A stretch of DNA of 64,000 bases from Naganishia liquefaciens (lineage: Eukaryota > Basidiomycota > Tremellomycetes > Filobasidiales > Filobasidiaceae), in assembly GCA_013423385.1 (NCBI GenBank), contig BLZA01000010.1, positions 496,001-560,000 on the forward strand, in the 5' to 3' direction. Below the pieces are notes generated by a model, which had not been told where the DNA came from, made no database searches, and was given only the letters and a program-made list of their open reading frames with translations. Below, piece after piece: positions 21,920 to 33,380 of this stretch; positions within the stretch are counted from its first letter, which is position 1, and each line of letters begins with the position of its first letter. Position numbers and translations under genes: made by a program.

Positions 21920-22347
21920 TGTTATGGAAAATCTATATAGACTCTTTGTTGCCTGTTTAGGCAGATGTATCTTTATCAAAAGGGCAGTGAAGATTACCAG
22001 CTGTATTATATTTTGTGTAGAAACATAATGATATCGCTTGTGAAGGGAATAGCTTGGTGGCGTCCAGATCTAAAGACCCGAATATACCGAATGCTGTTGG
22101 ACATCGGGAATACGGGTACCCGTCTACCAGTGTTGACCTGGTCTGCTCAGTGCGTTCTGTCACGCATCACCCGATGGTACTCTAGACAAGTTGTATACTC
22201 GCGACAGCAATTCAGTGAAGCGACGCTGGACCTTAGATGCAACGTCGTTGATCGAGAAATCGAACACACAACTCAAATCCCTATTACAACACAACAGCAC
22301 TATTCAAAGGTATGGTCGCGCGTTCGGAGCGGACGATAATGCAAAAA
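21920..22347. other. Intergenic between ABC transporter and acyl-CoA oxidase 3' ends
   Basis: 428 bp of AT-richer sequence between convergent stops. No gene seen. Confidence 0.5.
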
Positions 22348-25300
22348 CTACTTCCCAGCCTTTCTCTCCCGCTCCAGTTCTGCAAGCTCCTCACTAAATC
22401 CCATGACTGCGTCAACGTCCTCCTCATCAAGGGGTTTTCTATTCAGCAGCGGCTTGATCAAACGTTCGAAATAGGGATGCTCCTTGTTCGGCGGGTTTGC
22501 GGCACGAACCTAGAATTGATCATTCGGTTTGCATGGATCATGTTGAGCAGTAAGCACAAGCAGACTCACGTGATTGAAGTATGCAGTGTACACATCGCCG
22601 TCGTATCGTCCAAGAGGCGAGTTGATAATGTGGTCACTGATTGCGAAAGCGTCTACGACAGGGACTGATCGGTTGGTAGTGCAGATAGTGAGTCTTCAAT
22701 CCTGACGGCGACATCGACAGAACGCACCAACAACCCTCCTCAGAGCCAGACACAGCGCATCGACTTCCGCTTGGACAGCATCCATCTGTTTGCCGTCAAA
22801 GTAAGCGTCTAGCCATTCGCAAGAGGTACATTCCAGTCAGTACTCCCGAGGTCCAAGTTGGCATATTCAACGTACATTTCAAGAACGAAGCGCCTTGCTC
22901 TTCAATCTGCCAGAGACCATACAGGCGACAAATGTCCGTCAAGAGCTGCTTCTCAGATCCCTCCTCCTGCTCGTCACAAGCTCGGCGGAACATTCGGAAG
23001 ATCTGCGGTTTCGAACGCCGCACGTTGTCAGTGAGAGAACGGCAAGATACAGGCAGAGACTTACGTAGCCAATCGTGTGGAGTTTAGCGGCGATGAAACG
23101 AGACTGACTGCAACGCTCCATGGCCTCATCCTTGCTAAGACCTTTACTGGTATGGCTGGCGAAATCTTCCGAAGCCTTCTTGACAACGTTGGCAGCGACG
23201 CAAGCCCATGCTTGATCAATGTCGTGCAGATCGAGTTTTCCGTTTGACTTCGCCGTCAAGTTGGACTTGGCAGACATGTAGGCCACTCCAGGTGACAAGG
23301 CCTTGCCTTTCTTAGCATCTTCCCAGCTGGAAACCAGGGCTCGGCCCGACTGCAAGCTCAAGATGGTATTGTCCCCTGCCGATTGTGTGATGAGCGACTG
23401 CTCCGATGTTACATCCGCTACACCTTTCACTCACCCTCCCAGGTACACTGGACTGCGAAGTCCGCATACATGTTGGGAAATCCTGAGTATCTGTTTTATG
23501 TGGAATGAGCCTCGTGACGTGACATTACACTATTTCAGTATTCAAGACTTACGCAGAATAGCCGTGACCGCCGCAACTCTGTCTGCACTTGTCAATGGTC
23601 TCCAGACAAGCCCAAGTACAGAAGGCCTAAGATATGAAGCGTTTGTTAGTTGAAAGTTCCAAAATGATGTTCGCCCTAATCTCGCACCTTGAGTCCAGCA
23701 GATGTGGAGTGCGTCTCTTTCAATTTTGCAAGGACACCCTTCAGGTTAGGGTCTCCAGGCTCCAGAGTCTCCATCGATTCGGTCAATTCCTGTCATATGC
23801 AACAAGAGAGTAAGCAGAGTACAGCCTCCAACAGAATATAGTATACTCGCATTGTACATCTTGGTCAGAATCAAGCTTGTGAAGCCGATAGCAATGGCTT
23901 GCGCCATGTAAGGCTATCGTAAGAGATGTCAGCTCATAGACAGCAACAGCCGACTACCGAGCGAACTCACTATCAGACGACGTTGATGAATTGGGTAGTC
24001 AATCAATTGCGTCTCCAGCTTGGGCATTCACTGTGAGTCACGACTGTCCGGGGTGTGACAGACATCGGCTTGGCAACGTACCTGGTTCTTGCCTGCCGAA
24101 AACTGCCTTCGCACAACGGCATATCGCAAAGCGATGGTCAAAGCCTGCAGGAACAGCCAGATCGCGTCCGTCAGCGGAATGGTGCTGTTAACAGTATAAC
24201 GGACTGACCTTTTTGGCTGTATTGGACGAGTCCGCCACCATCGCAATTCGACCGCTCAACAACGCGCCATATGTTAACTGCGCAAGAGGAGGGTCTGTCA
24301 CAATTCCTTCCCGTGAGACTTGGGTGTGCTTCATCAACATCTGGAGAGACAAACGTGAGCAAGGAGTGGTAGACTCGGCTTCCCCAAGATCGCTTACATG
24401 AGCACGAGGCACTCGGACGTAGGTGAACTGGATGTAACCGTTATCTACAGTTGGTCCGTGAGCGTGGACATTTCCCCCCGAACATCGTTCACTTGACATA
24501 CCGATTCCGTCTCGACCCATTTTCTTGCCAATGTCTCCGATGTTGATTCCCGGCTTTAATTGGAATGTCCTGGAAAGGACGCGTTAACACTGAGAGAAGC
24601 AAACGATGAGGCAAATGGACTTACTGGACATCACGCAACTGAACAATAAAAGTCTTGACACCATGCTTTTTGCCCTTTACTATCAATTGCGCGAAGACAG
24701 CGCAATGAGTGGCGGTAGACGCAGCACCTGGAAGAATCATGTGGCGTCAGATGGACTCTGGGGCGGACGCGTTTGTAAGCTTACCGCCAATCCACCATTT
24801 GGTAGCCCCTAGGTGAGGCGTGTGAATGATAAATTCATCCGTCTTCTCGTCAAATGTGGCAGTGGTCTCGACTCCTGCGACATTAGATCCGTGCGCAAGC
24901 TCTAACCAAGAGAGATCACCTTTAGTCCTCCACTCTGAAGTGCAATGTAAGGGTTGTGCTTTATCGCCTTACCTGTCATGCCAAAGCATCCAATGACGCC
25001 ATTCAAACCGATAACGCCCTTGTCAATCCAATAATCTGGAAACGCATATGGGATTAGACGGAAAGTTGCGGAATAATGGTGTTTCACGTCAACGCACTGA
25101 ACTGGGCAGGGGATGCGCCGCTTCGTATAGCACCGAGGAAGAGACCAAAGTGTACACCGAATCTCGTCCAGAATCCTGGATCCACCGTGCTGATGAGCTA
25201 TTTTCAGGACATATTAGTCAGACTCTGATTTGCTGTTCCTACACAGCTTGGGCCAGACTCACCTGCATGCGGTAATTGAACTGGTCTAGGGGTTCAGTTG

Positions 25301-25723
25301 TAACATAATGGACCAAGGTCTTAAACTTCTCCATCGTCCTCTCGCGAATCTGGTCCTTGCTCAGATCGTAGATATCGGCAAGGTAGAAGGCAGGGTCCCG
25401 AGAAATCTCTGCCATGAACTTTTCCTTCAACAGCAACGATTTTTGGGATCCGTGCATCGCTATACTGAGCTGTTAGTGAGGATGGCGAGTGTAAGCTCAA
25501 GCTGTTGGACGGTCTGCCTCGACGCACCTTGCGAACATCGAATGGGGGATTCGCTCGCTCCTTGGCCATGGTTTCCGCCTTCAGAACAAATATCGAACAG
25601 AGATATAGTGACAGACAATGCGAAAGGCATCAAAAGTATCGAGCAAGCCTTAGTGTAGCGCGGATCCTTCAGTATTGCGTAACGGCTTACCGTAGTGGGA
25701 CTGGGCATCGCAAAAGTCGCCAT
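22348..25723 (-). CDS. POX1: Peroxisomal acyl-CoA oxidase
   Basis: I assign 21 exons: 25723-25691, 25578-25528, 25469-25263, 25197-25098, 25035-24973, 24901-24785, 24727-24625, 24569-24502, 24444-24398, 24340-24209, 24144-24082, 24018-23971, 23913-23851, 23789-23688, 23626-23553, 23490-23435, 23375-23065, 23002-22876, 22808-22728, 22652-22570, 22509-22348; 696 aa. The enzyme does the first step of peroxisomal beta-oxidation, desaturating acyl-CoA with FAD and giving H2O2. Hallmarks: [83 protein letters not shown] and CTWEGDNTI with the catalytic Glu (about E442). Intron 13 (23790-23850) fits only a GC donor (GCGAGT). The C-terminus ends RERKAGK, not a canonical SKL signal. Divergent from cullin-3. 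Confidence 0.94.
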
Positions 25724-26299
25724 ATTGCTTGAAATACTAAGTGGGTGCAGATCTTGATGGCTTTGGCGCTTTGATATCCCTTTCCGGCTGATGATTGCTG
25801 AACGCTACTGATAAGCTTGCAATGAGAGCAGGACCACAGATTTCCTCGAATCTGAGGCAGTCAGGCTACTCTTCTACGAGCCGTTGAGCTGTCCGAATGT
25901 GTATGTTCGGTACTTATAGACAGGTATCGTGCCAAGGCGTTTCGACTCGAGCACACAACGAAAGTCTCAACGATTGTCTCAACGTAACCAACGATGACGC
26001 CGGCAAACCGGGAACACAGCGAGCCGGAGTCTAGACTTAGATGGAGATGAAGCTCTCGATCTCCGTTGGCCAGGCGGTTGACAAGTGAAACCTCGGTACC
26101 TCCACTCGAAGACGGGTTGATCGAACGGCGAGCGTCAAGTCGACGTTGTTGACGTGACGTTTGCGCAACTTCAGGCATATACACCTCAGTCTTTCGACGA
26201 CATCAGGAGTCCTGCACCACTTCAGACACCTAGAAATATTTGAAGTGGGTCCTGCCTGCGGATTGGCCAAATCTGTAGGCGATCAGGAAGCACAGCAAT
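25724..26299. other. Divergent promoter region, acyl-CoA oxidase / cullin-3
   Basis: 576 bp between two divergent start codons. No gene is supported. It should hold both promoters; I cannot assign a specific factor site with confidence. Confidence 0.5.
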
Positions 26300-29200
26300 A
26301 TGTTGGGCGGAAGCAGTTTGGCCGCGAAGCGAGGCAAGGGCAAGATGGTCAGTATTGCCGGGTCCACGGACGTTCCATAATTTTGATCACCTTCTATTTT
26401 CCCACCTTGAAACACAGAGGCCACCGAAACGCGTAAGTCATTCGTTGTCCGCGCTCAGTGATTGAGCAAGAACGCGTCGTTGCCCTAGACTGATAACACT
26501 TGCACCGCTCCGCTTTCCTCAACAGTTCACTCCTGTCGAAAACATTGACGAGACGTGGAAGCTACTTTCGAGCGCGCTGCGGGAGATTCAGAATCATAAC
26601 GCCTCAAAACTTAGCTATGAAGCGTTATATCGCTACAGCTATGACATGGTGCTGTATCATAGTAAGCTTGCGTCTACATGTTTCATTTCGAAAGGCCTAA
26701 CGAGGTGAACCAAATTCTAGATGGAGATAGGCTATACAAGGGTGTCACGCAGATCATTGCACAACATCTTGATGCTCTGGCCGAACGGGATATCGTGCCA
26801 ACGTTTCCGCGAACAGGCATCATGGCAGATACCAGCACTATGGCTACAGCGGGGTCCAATCAGCGGAGTCAGGGCATATTAGGGGGCACTCGTTCCGGAG
26901 AGAATGGAGTGACCGGAATCGGTGGAGGCGCCGAATCTGCTGCAAAGGAGTCAGAAGCGGTGGAGATGGCGCTCGAGGGAGAAAGGTTTTTGCGGACGAT
27001 AAAGCTTGTGTGGGAGGACCATGTGGCAATCATGAAGAAGATGCAGCTTGTGCTCAAATACATGGTCAGTTCAGCCGAATCTGAGATTGCGCCGGAACAT
27101 TGATAACCATTCACACACAGGACAAAGTCTACACGCCTTCGGCCAAGGTGCCCAACAGTTTTTCCCTCGGATTGCGGCAATTCGAACGACGGATCATCCA
27201 CAGTCCCTTGTTCCCAATAGGGGAAACTTTGATCTCTGTCCTTCTTGCGCAAATTCAGCTCGAACGCCGTGGCGAAGTCATTCATCGTTCGGCTGTCAGG
27301 GATGCTATTTCGATTTTGTCAACGTTGAGGAGTCCACCAGAATCCGGAAAGCGTACTCCCGAGCGACCGTCCATCTACGCCAAGGACTTTGAGGCAAGAT
27401 TTCTGAAGACATCAGAGGAGTTCTATAAACTTGAAGCGGAGCAGGGCCTCTCGACGGACGACGCGAGCGCATACCTCAAGAGGGTAAGTCAACGCGGCCC
27501 TTCGCGCCTCCAACGTGTATTGACCTGGTTGCTGCAGGTCGAGGAACGTCTCGTTGAGGAACAAGCACGATGCGCCCACTACCTGCTTTCTAGCACGTCT
27601 GCACCCCTAATAGCGATTCTGGATAGCAACCTCCTCTCGGCGCATTTACACACGGTACTTCGTATGCCAGAAACAGGTCTGATCAACATGATCGACACTA
27701 TGCGAATTCCCGATCTCCAAAGAATATACCGGCTTTACGGCCGAGCCAATGTCACCGAGGGACTGGATGCCCTGATGGGTGAACTCAAGAAATACGTGTC
27801 AACGAAAGGATCCGCTATCAACGAGAATGTAGCGGCGGGAACGTCGGCTATTGCTGGTACCAATGTACCAAGCGCATCAAAAGCAAACACTACTGTTCTC
27901 TCCTCCTCCAACAAATTAGATGACGTCAATGCCCAAGGTGCAGCACAGAAGGTCAAGGGAACTCATTCGGGAAACAATGCTGCGGGTATGCCGGCAGGGA
28001 CGGCTACATCTGCCGCCGCAGCGGTCAACATTGCACTTCGATGGGTGCAAGAGGTTTTGGACCTGAAAGATACGTTTGACCGAGTTTGGAAGGAGGCGTT
28101 TGAAGAAGACAAGGCGATACAAACGGCATTGAACGACGTAAGTGCCTGGGGGATGAGAATGCCTGTGTTATAGCTCATTTCGAAATTCTGCCCCTATCAG
28201 GCATTCCAAAGCTTTATCAACGTCAACCCGAAAGCGCAAGAATACATATCCCTGTTCATTGACGATAATTTGAAGAAAGGCCTCAAGGGTGTATGTCCCA
28301 GCGGAGTATTCGCGAACCGACTGAGCTGACCCTTTCTCGTACAGAAAACAGACGACGAAATAGAAGCTGTCCTCGAGAAGACCATTGTGCTCTTCCGCTT
28401 CATCATCGACAAGGACATCTTTGAGCGATACTACAAGAGTCATCTGGCGAAACGTTTGCTTAATGGACGCAGTGTCTCGGAAGATGCTGAGCGGAACATG
28501 GTTGCCAAGCTCAAGGTGGAGTCGTAAGTAGTTGCATCGGATTTTTGCCTCTTGTGCTAACAACACCTATATAGCGGATACTCATTCACGCAAAAATTGG
28601 AAGGAATGTTCAATGACATGCGTCTTTCAAGTGACATGATGAAGAGCTTTGAAAAGTTCCAGGCAAAGCACGATGTGAGAACCTTCGTTTGTGACGCCCG
28701 CATTGACCATTCTGATCATCTCTTCGTAGCCATTGGACCTGGACTTCAACGTCAATGTGCTCACATCGACATTCTGGCCAGGAGAGGGTTCAGCCACCAC
28801 TTGCGTCTTCCCACCAGTATTCAACCGAGCTATCAAATCATTCGAGATGTTCTATAATGGACGGCATTCAGGTCGACGCCTGACATGGCAGTCCAATCAC
28901 GGCACAGCGGATATACGAGTTGCATTCAAGGCAAGACGACATGAGTTGAATGTCTCGACCCACTGCGCGGTCATCCTCCTTCTATTCGAAAATGTTGAAG
29001 ACGGCCAAGAGCTTTCGCTTCAGGTAGGACTTTATGGCTTCCATCCGATACCGAGACTGATCCGACAACCTATAGGACATTAAAGCTGCAACTCAGATAC
29101 CGGATTCCGACCTTCTCCGCAATCTGCAATCTCTGGCTTGCGCAAAGTTCAAGATCTTGACGAAGAATCCGAAATCCAGGGACGTTGGACCGAACGACAA

Positions 29201-29689
29201 GTTTAGCTTCAATAACAATTTCACGTGCCCTCTGGCAAAGATTAAAATCCAGACAATTGTGGGCAGAGTTGAAAACACAGAAGAACGAGCAGAGACGCAG
29301 GAGAAGGTAGACGAGGAACGGAAACATCAGATCGAGGTAATGCGAGTGTGTAACGTTCTATCTTGATTCACTGATAACTTGCCACAGGCCTGCATCGTCC
29401 GTATCATGAAGGACAAGAAAGTCCTCGCTCACAGTGAACTAGTCAACGAAGTCATTCGTCAACTCATGGGGCGATTCACGCCGACACCAGCAGTCATCAA
29501 GCAGAGGATAGAGAATCTCATAGATGTAGGTCGGGCTTTCTGCCTCTCGAGACGGCTGCCTGATCATCTGCGCTTTGTTAGCGAGAGTATCTTGAAAGGA
29601 CCGAAGACATGCGGTCTTACAACTATCTGGTATGTCAATCCCGCTCTTTGACTGTGAGCGGCCGCTGAATAGTCTTCTTTCAGGCATAA
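26300..29689 (+). CDS. CUL3: Cullin-3 scaffold of CRL3 ubiquitin ligases
   Basis: Fourteen exons: 26300-26347, 26418-26432, 26526-26661, 26721-27064, 27121-27483, 27538-28137, 28201-28290, 28345-28523, 28575-28674, 28730-29023, 29076-29336, 29388-29525, 29582-29629, 29684-29689; 873 aa. Cullin-3 bridges BTB substrate adaptors and Rbx1. Hallmarks: the N-terminal helix [65 protein letters not shown], and the C-terminal IVRIMKDKK with the neddylation Lys (about K818), ending [17 protein letters not shown]. It exceeds animal CUL3 (768 aa) because of two low-complexity inserts: Gly/Ser/Glu-rich near residue 100, and Ser/Ala/Asn/Gly-rich between about 325 and 400. Exon 2 is a 15-nt micro-exon (RPPKR) and the last exon is just GCA-TAA. 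Confidence 0.95.
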
Positions 29690-30034
29690 CGGATATGCAG
29701 ACAGCTGCCAACGCGAAACAAGGATGGAAGCACGCCAGACGAACAGCTTCACGACTATTTCCGATGCCATCGTCATGGAGATATCGGAGTCCAACCTTCA
29801 ATTGTTGCAAATGAGATACCTGCGATCATCAATCGGTATCATGCCGCCTTAGTCGACCGAGAAAAATAGAACGATTGTCTGCCGCCAGTTGCAGTCATGC
29901 GTGAGGGGTTCTGGTATTGAGTATCTTCGGACACATCTATGCATTGTCCACCCGTTACACAGAAGTTGACATACATTCCGAGATTCCAAGAACTGGCGGA
30001 ATCTCGTATCGAATCTTGATCAAGCAGGGTTCGA
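29690..30034. other. Intergenic downstream of cullin-3
   Basis: 345 bp between the cullin-3 stop and the stop of the predicted small minus-strand gene. Nothing else supported. Confidence 0.4.
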
Positions 30035-30433
30035 TCAGTTCCTCGCACCTTCGTAGAGCGACTCCACATGATTTTGTCGGCGATATCCGCCAAAAAAGTG
30101 TGTTGCCTCGGGACTCCGAGCGTGAGCGAAGCCCTCGAAATGCCTTGAAGCGGCTGTACAGGCCCATAATAGTGGACACTTGTGATATTTACAGCTTGAA
30201 CCTTTCGAGAGGCTCCGCAAAGGCTATGTATTCGATACATGTTCTGCAAATATAGGTGGCCGAAGCTCGTTGTCAGGAAAATACCTGCAGTAGGCAGCAG
30301 CATATTCTTCGTCCGAGGCAGCTACCGAGATTGAGATGACGGTGCCAATACTTGGGAGAGAAGATGGAAGAAAATTGGAAGAGTCGGCAGAAGTAGGAGC
30401 TTCCGAGAGATATCGATCGCTCCGGTCTGCCAT
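30035..30433 (-). CDS. Predicted small protein, 102 aa, unrecognised
   Basis: Three exons, 30433-30285, 30243-30193 and 30143-30035, join in frame. Intron 1 (41 nt) has donor GTATTT and acceptor TTTGCAG with a CTGAC branch point. Intron 2 (49 nt) has donor GTAAAT and acceptor TTCAAG. The product begins MADRSDRYLSEAPTSADSSN, then reads SISVAASDEEYAAAYCRTCI and EYIAFAEPLERFKL, and ends HFEGFAHARSPEATHFFGG plus a polar tail. A C-X2-C pair and clustered His are visible but I cannot call a zinc site. The composition looks like a real protein; I know no family. An alternative splice near GAAGGTGCGAG could extend it. Convergent with cullin-3. Confidence 0.4.
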
Positions 30434-31479
30434 CTTTTGCACCTCCACTCTTCTACCAGCTTCACGCGTCACAACGCGTCCGGCCGAGCGAGCGGGGCTG
30501 AGAGCTATGAGAGCTGCCGAGTGATTGAGAGAACAAACACAGGGCGGCGGGAGCTAGAAGCTGGCCCGACCAACCGGAGGCTTCGCGTCGATCTGCACGT
30601 TCCCCCATTACGTTTCTGCAATCTTGTCGTAAGCCCACTTTGTGAGCCACACAGCAAGGACATCGACCGCGCTGTGCCATCGTTTGAGTCGAAACAGCAT
30701 CCGGATTCAACCAAGTTGCCTTTGATAGGCATTGGTAGATCTCGGGCTTTCTTTGGCATTCTTGTCGCAAGTAGATCTCGTAAACACCGCACCGCACCGC
30801 ACCGCACCGCACTCTCGCTTTACGGCAACCTTTCAGCCCTCAATAGCTGTCTCGCTTTGCTGTCAGAACCCCCAGTCGTTCCCGCAATATCGGCTGGCAT
30901 TGGCACCGTTTAATCCCACCGATCCCTACATCAAGTCAAAAGTCGAATCCGCAAGAGAAAGCCTCGCAAACCTGTCCCTGTTGGATCAGCATTGAAACCC
31001 GCCATCGACTCATCAATCGGTTGCAACCCGACACGCTATCTTCCGATCATTCCATCAACGCATCACATCACTTATCACATCACGTCTGACACAGTCAAAA
31101 TCAATTTTATCGCGCGGTCAAGATCAATCTTGTCTTCTTCCCTTTTATCCAATCCATTCCATCAATTCGGCCGACTCGAGCCAAAGCAATCATCAATACT
31201 GTGACGATCGTCCTCATCAGTGATACCATCCCGCGCTGGCTGTGTAAAGGACTCGAAGGAACCGACTAGTTCTGGAAAGGACGGTGAGTGATGAGCATGA
31301 TGGGACGAGAACAGAGAATGCGGACAAGACGCAGCAATACTGATATAAGGCTTTTTGCGCTTCTGGATCAGGACTACCAAGACCTCGTTGGCCAAACCAG
31401 CTGGACTGGACTCACGGTCGACGCCAAATCATCTTCTCGCACACATAAATCGCTTGAAGAGTCCTTCTGCTCTCCAATC
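30434..31479. other. Long upstream region of the membrane orphan
   Basis: About 1 kb with no supported coding gene. It contains an ACCGC pentanucleotide repeat (about 30786-30811), pyrimidine-rich stretches near 31125-31165, and a probable 5'-UTR intron at 31284-31371 (donor GTGAGT, branch TACTGAT, acceptor GGATCAG). Confidence 0.45.
30786..30811 (+). repeat. ACCGC pentanucleotide repeat
   Basis: About five uninterrupted copies of ACCGC (CACCG in another register) in noncoding sequence upstream of the membrane orphan. Confidence 0.85.
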
Positions 31480-32538
31480 ATGCTGTCCGTCCCTTCGATG
31501 GAGCAACAACCAACCATTGTCTTTACTCCATCTACTCCGGTAATGTCGCCTGCCGACTTGGACTCTGGAGTCGAATTGGAAGCAATCGTAGATCTCAGCG
31601 ATGATGTTCACTGCAAGAAACGATCACGGCGAGCTTCCTTTTACCGCTCGTTTACCAATCCGGCCCCAAGTGAGATACCACCGCCTCGCCAGCCCGTCGT
31701 TCTACACAGACCTCGCAGCACCTCCCCCTTTGGATCCCGCTGGACTTTCGCCACAGCTCGACGTTCGGTAATGGATTCGTGCTGGAAGTCCGAAGACAGC
31801 GCACGCGCGATGGCATCGGGCATCTCGGACAGCCTGACTTTGACGGAGAAGCCGACTTTGACTTCTCGTACGGCTTGCGAGCCTTGGACTGGTGCGCGCC
31901 GCGCCTGGGCCGACATGGAGGAGGACGAAGATCTGAGCGAACCGGACTCGACGCCCGCAACACCTGTCTTTCCCCATAGAGCCGTTGCCGCGTCTGCCTT
32001 TCCTCGTCATGGATCGAGGTTTATTACCCTGATGTCGACCTTGGTCATCGCCTTGGCTTTGGCGTCTCTGGCGTTCACCACCTTTTTCCATCCGACATTC
32101 GGCAATAAGATCTCCAAGTTGCCCGCATCTGACACTGTACCGGCAGGTGATAATGGATGGACTCATGGCTTTTTCCACATGGACGGGTTATTTGGACATT
32201 CGGACGAGGATGGACTTGTTGGCATCTCATCAGCTGACCATCTCGCGGCGAGTCACGGAGGAGAATTGCGCAAAAGGAGTCCATTCGGCGTGCTTGCGAA
32301 CCCGTACCTCGATCCGAATTCTTTGGCGGCAACGCCCCTTCTTGGCAAGACCGACCCGGAAGGAAGGCGACCTCATCGATTTTGGAGGCCATGGTCTCGG
32401 CCTTTTGCCATTCAATTCGATGAAGATGAGGAACGGGTCGCTGCGCAACATCGGCGCATTGTTGACGAAGCCACTCGACGGATGCACAAACGCCGCGAGG
32501 CGCTATCGAAGAGATCTGCATCTCAGCTACGGAGGTAG
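31480..32538 (+). CDS. Single-pass membrane orphan, 352 aa
   Basis: One uninterrupted exon from ATG 31480 to a stop at 32536-32538. An in-frame ATG at 31291 would add 63 residues, but that segment overlaps a probable 5'-UTR intron (31284-31371), so I prefer 31480. The N-terminal 180 residues are Ser/Pro/Thr/Arg-rich (for example RSFTNPAPSEIPPPRQPVVL) with Trp-containing motifs. One clear membrane helix lies at about 181-203 (FITLMSTLVIALALASLAFT). The C-terminal 150 residues are hydrophilic and end in a Lys/Arg-rich tail (RRMHKRREALSKRSASQLRR). There is no signal peptide. I recognise no family; orientation and location are unknown. Confidence 0.6.
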   Translation: MLSVPSMEQQPTIVFTPSTPVMSPADLDSGVELEAIVDLSDDVHCKKRSRRASFYRSFTNPAPSEIPPPRQPVVLHRPRSTSPFGSRWTFATARRSVMDSCWKSEDSARAMASGISDSLTLTEKPTLTSRTACEPWTGARRAWADMEEDEDLSEPDSTPATPVFPHRAVAASAFPRHGSRFITLMSTLVIALALASLAFTTFFHPTFGNKISKLPASDTVPAGDNGWTHGFFHMDGLFGHSDEDGLVGISSADHLAASHGGELRKRSPFGVLANPYLDPNSLAATPLLGKTDPEGRRPHRFWRPWSRPFAIQFDEDEERVAAQHRRIVDEATRRMHKRREALSKRSASQLRR

Positions 32539-33380
32539 TGCAACAATCATGCCTGCTCCGCTGCTCGTGCTGGATCGGTATACGACTCAACCTCGATCTA
32601 CCGATTCGCTACCGAGATGTATTTCTTCCGCGCTTCGGACTCGGCCTACCGTTGGCCTATCCGCAAAATGGATGTAGCATAGAATCAGCACCCAACGATA
32701 ATCCGGAAATCGAGTCTTACGGAGACGACAAAATTCGAACATCGTATGCGGTGCATGTATGGACAAATCAAACGACGACGGGTGCAAAGCCACGTTGACA
32801 CCTTCCTTCCTTGTAATCAAGATGTAAAACCTTCACTGTATTCTCGTGGTCAAGCGATATACTCATGGACATTTATGATTGCGATCTCACACAATAACCA
32901 CTATCATACCCGTTCCCTCCTCCGGTTGATGAAGCATCACCGAATACTGTAAATTACCCATGTCGCAGGTTTGGCCTCATTAGCTGCTTCGCTTGATAGC
33001 TCGCTCGATAGCCCCCGGATACGCAGGTTGGAGTGGTGATCGAGGTTTCAGACTCGCACGCTGCACTTCCTCCTCCTCATCATCATGCATTATGATTCAC
33101 CAACGTAAACATACACAACAGTCTCTCGTACCGTAGACGCCGTTCACCGGCCCTTCAGATCGTCTCCTAGCTACGTTCTCGAAATTCGTTCCAGGTTCGC
33201 TAGACACCCGGCGCGGAGCGAAAGGACAGCAAGCAATATTGGACCTCAAGAGTCGATGCGTGTCTGAAACATCGTCTTGCGGCAAAGACGGCAGATTCCA
33301 TGATCCTTTGCCCACCATCGCTCTCTGGTTATTCAGGAGACTCGTGAAAAGACCATCGGGCGAGACATACGGGGTCTGTG
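32539..33380. other. Intergenic between membrane orphan and MED14
   Basis: About 840 bp: 3' UTR of the orphan and MED14 promoter. No supported gene on either strand. Confidence 0.5.

Noticed and set aside
29839-30303. Open frame of 154 codons on the minus strand downstream of cullin-3
   Set aside because: It overlaps the spliced 102-aa model in another frame and would need to read across its first intron acceptor; composition is less convincing.
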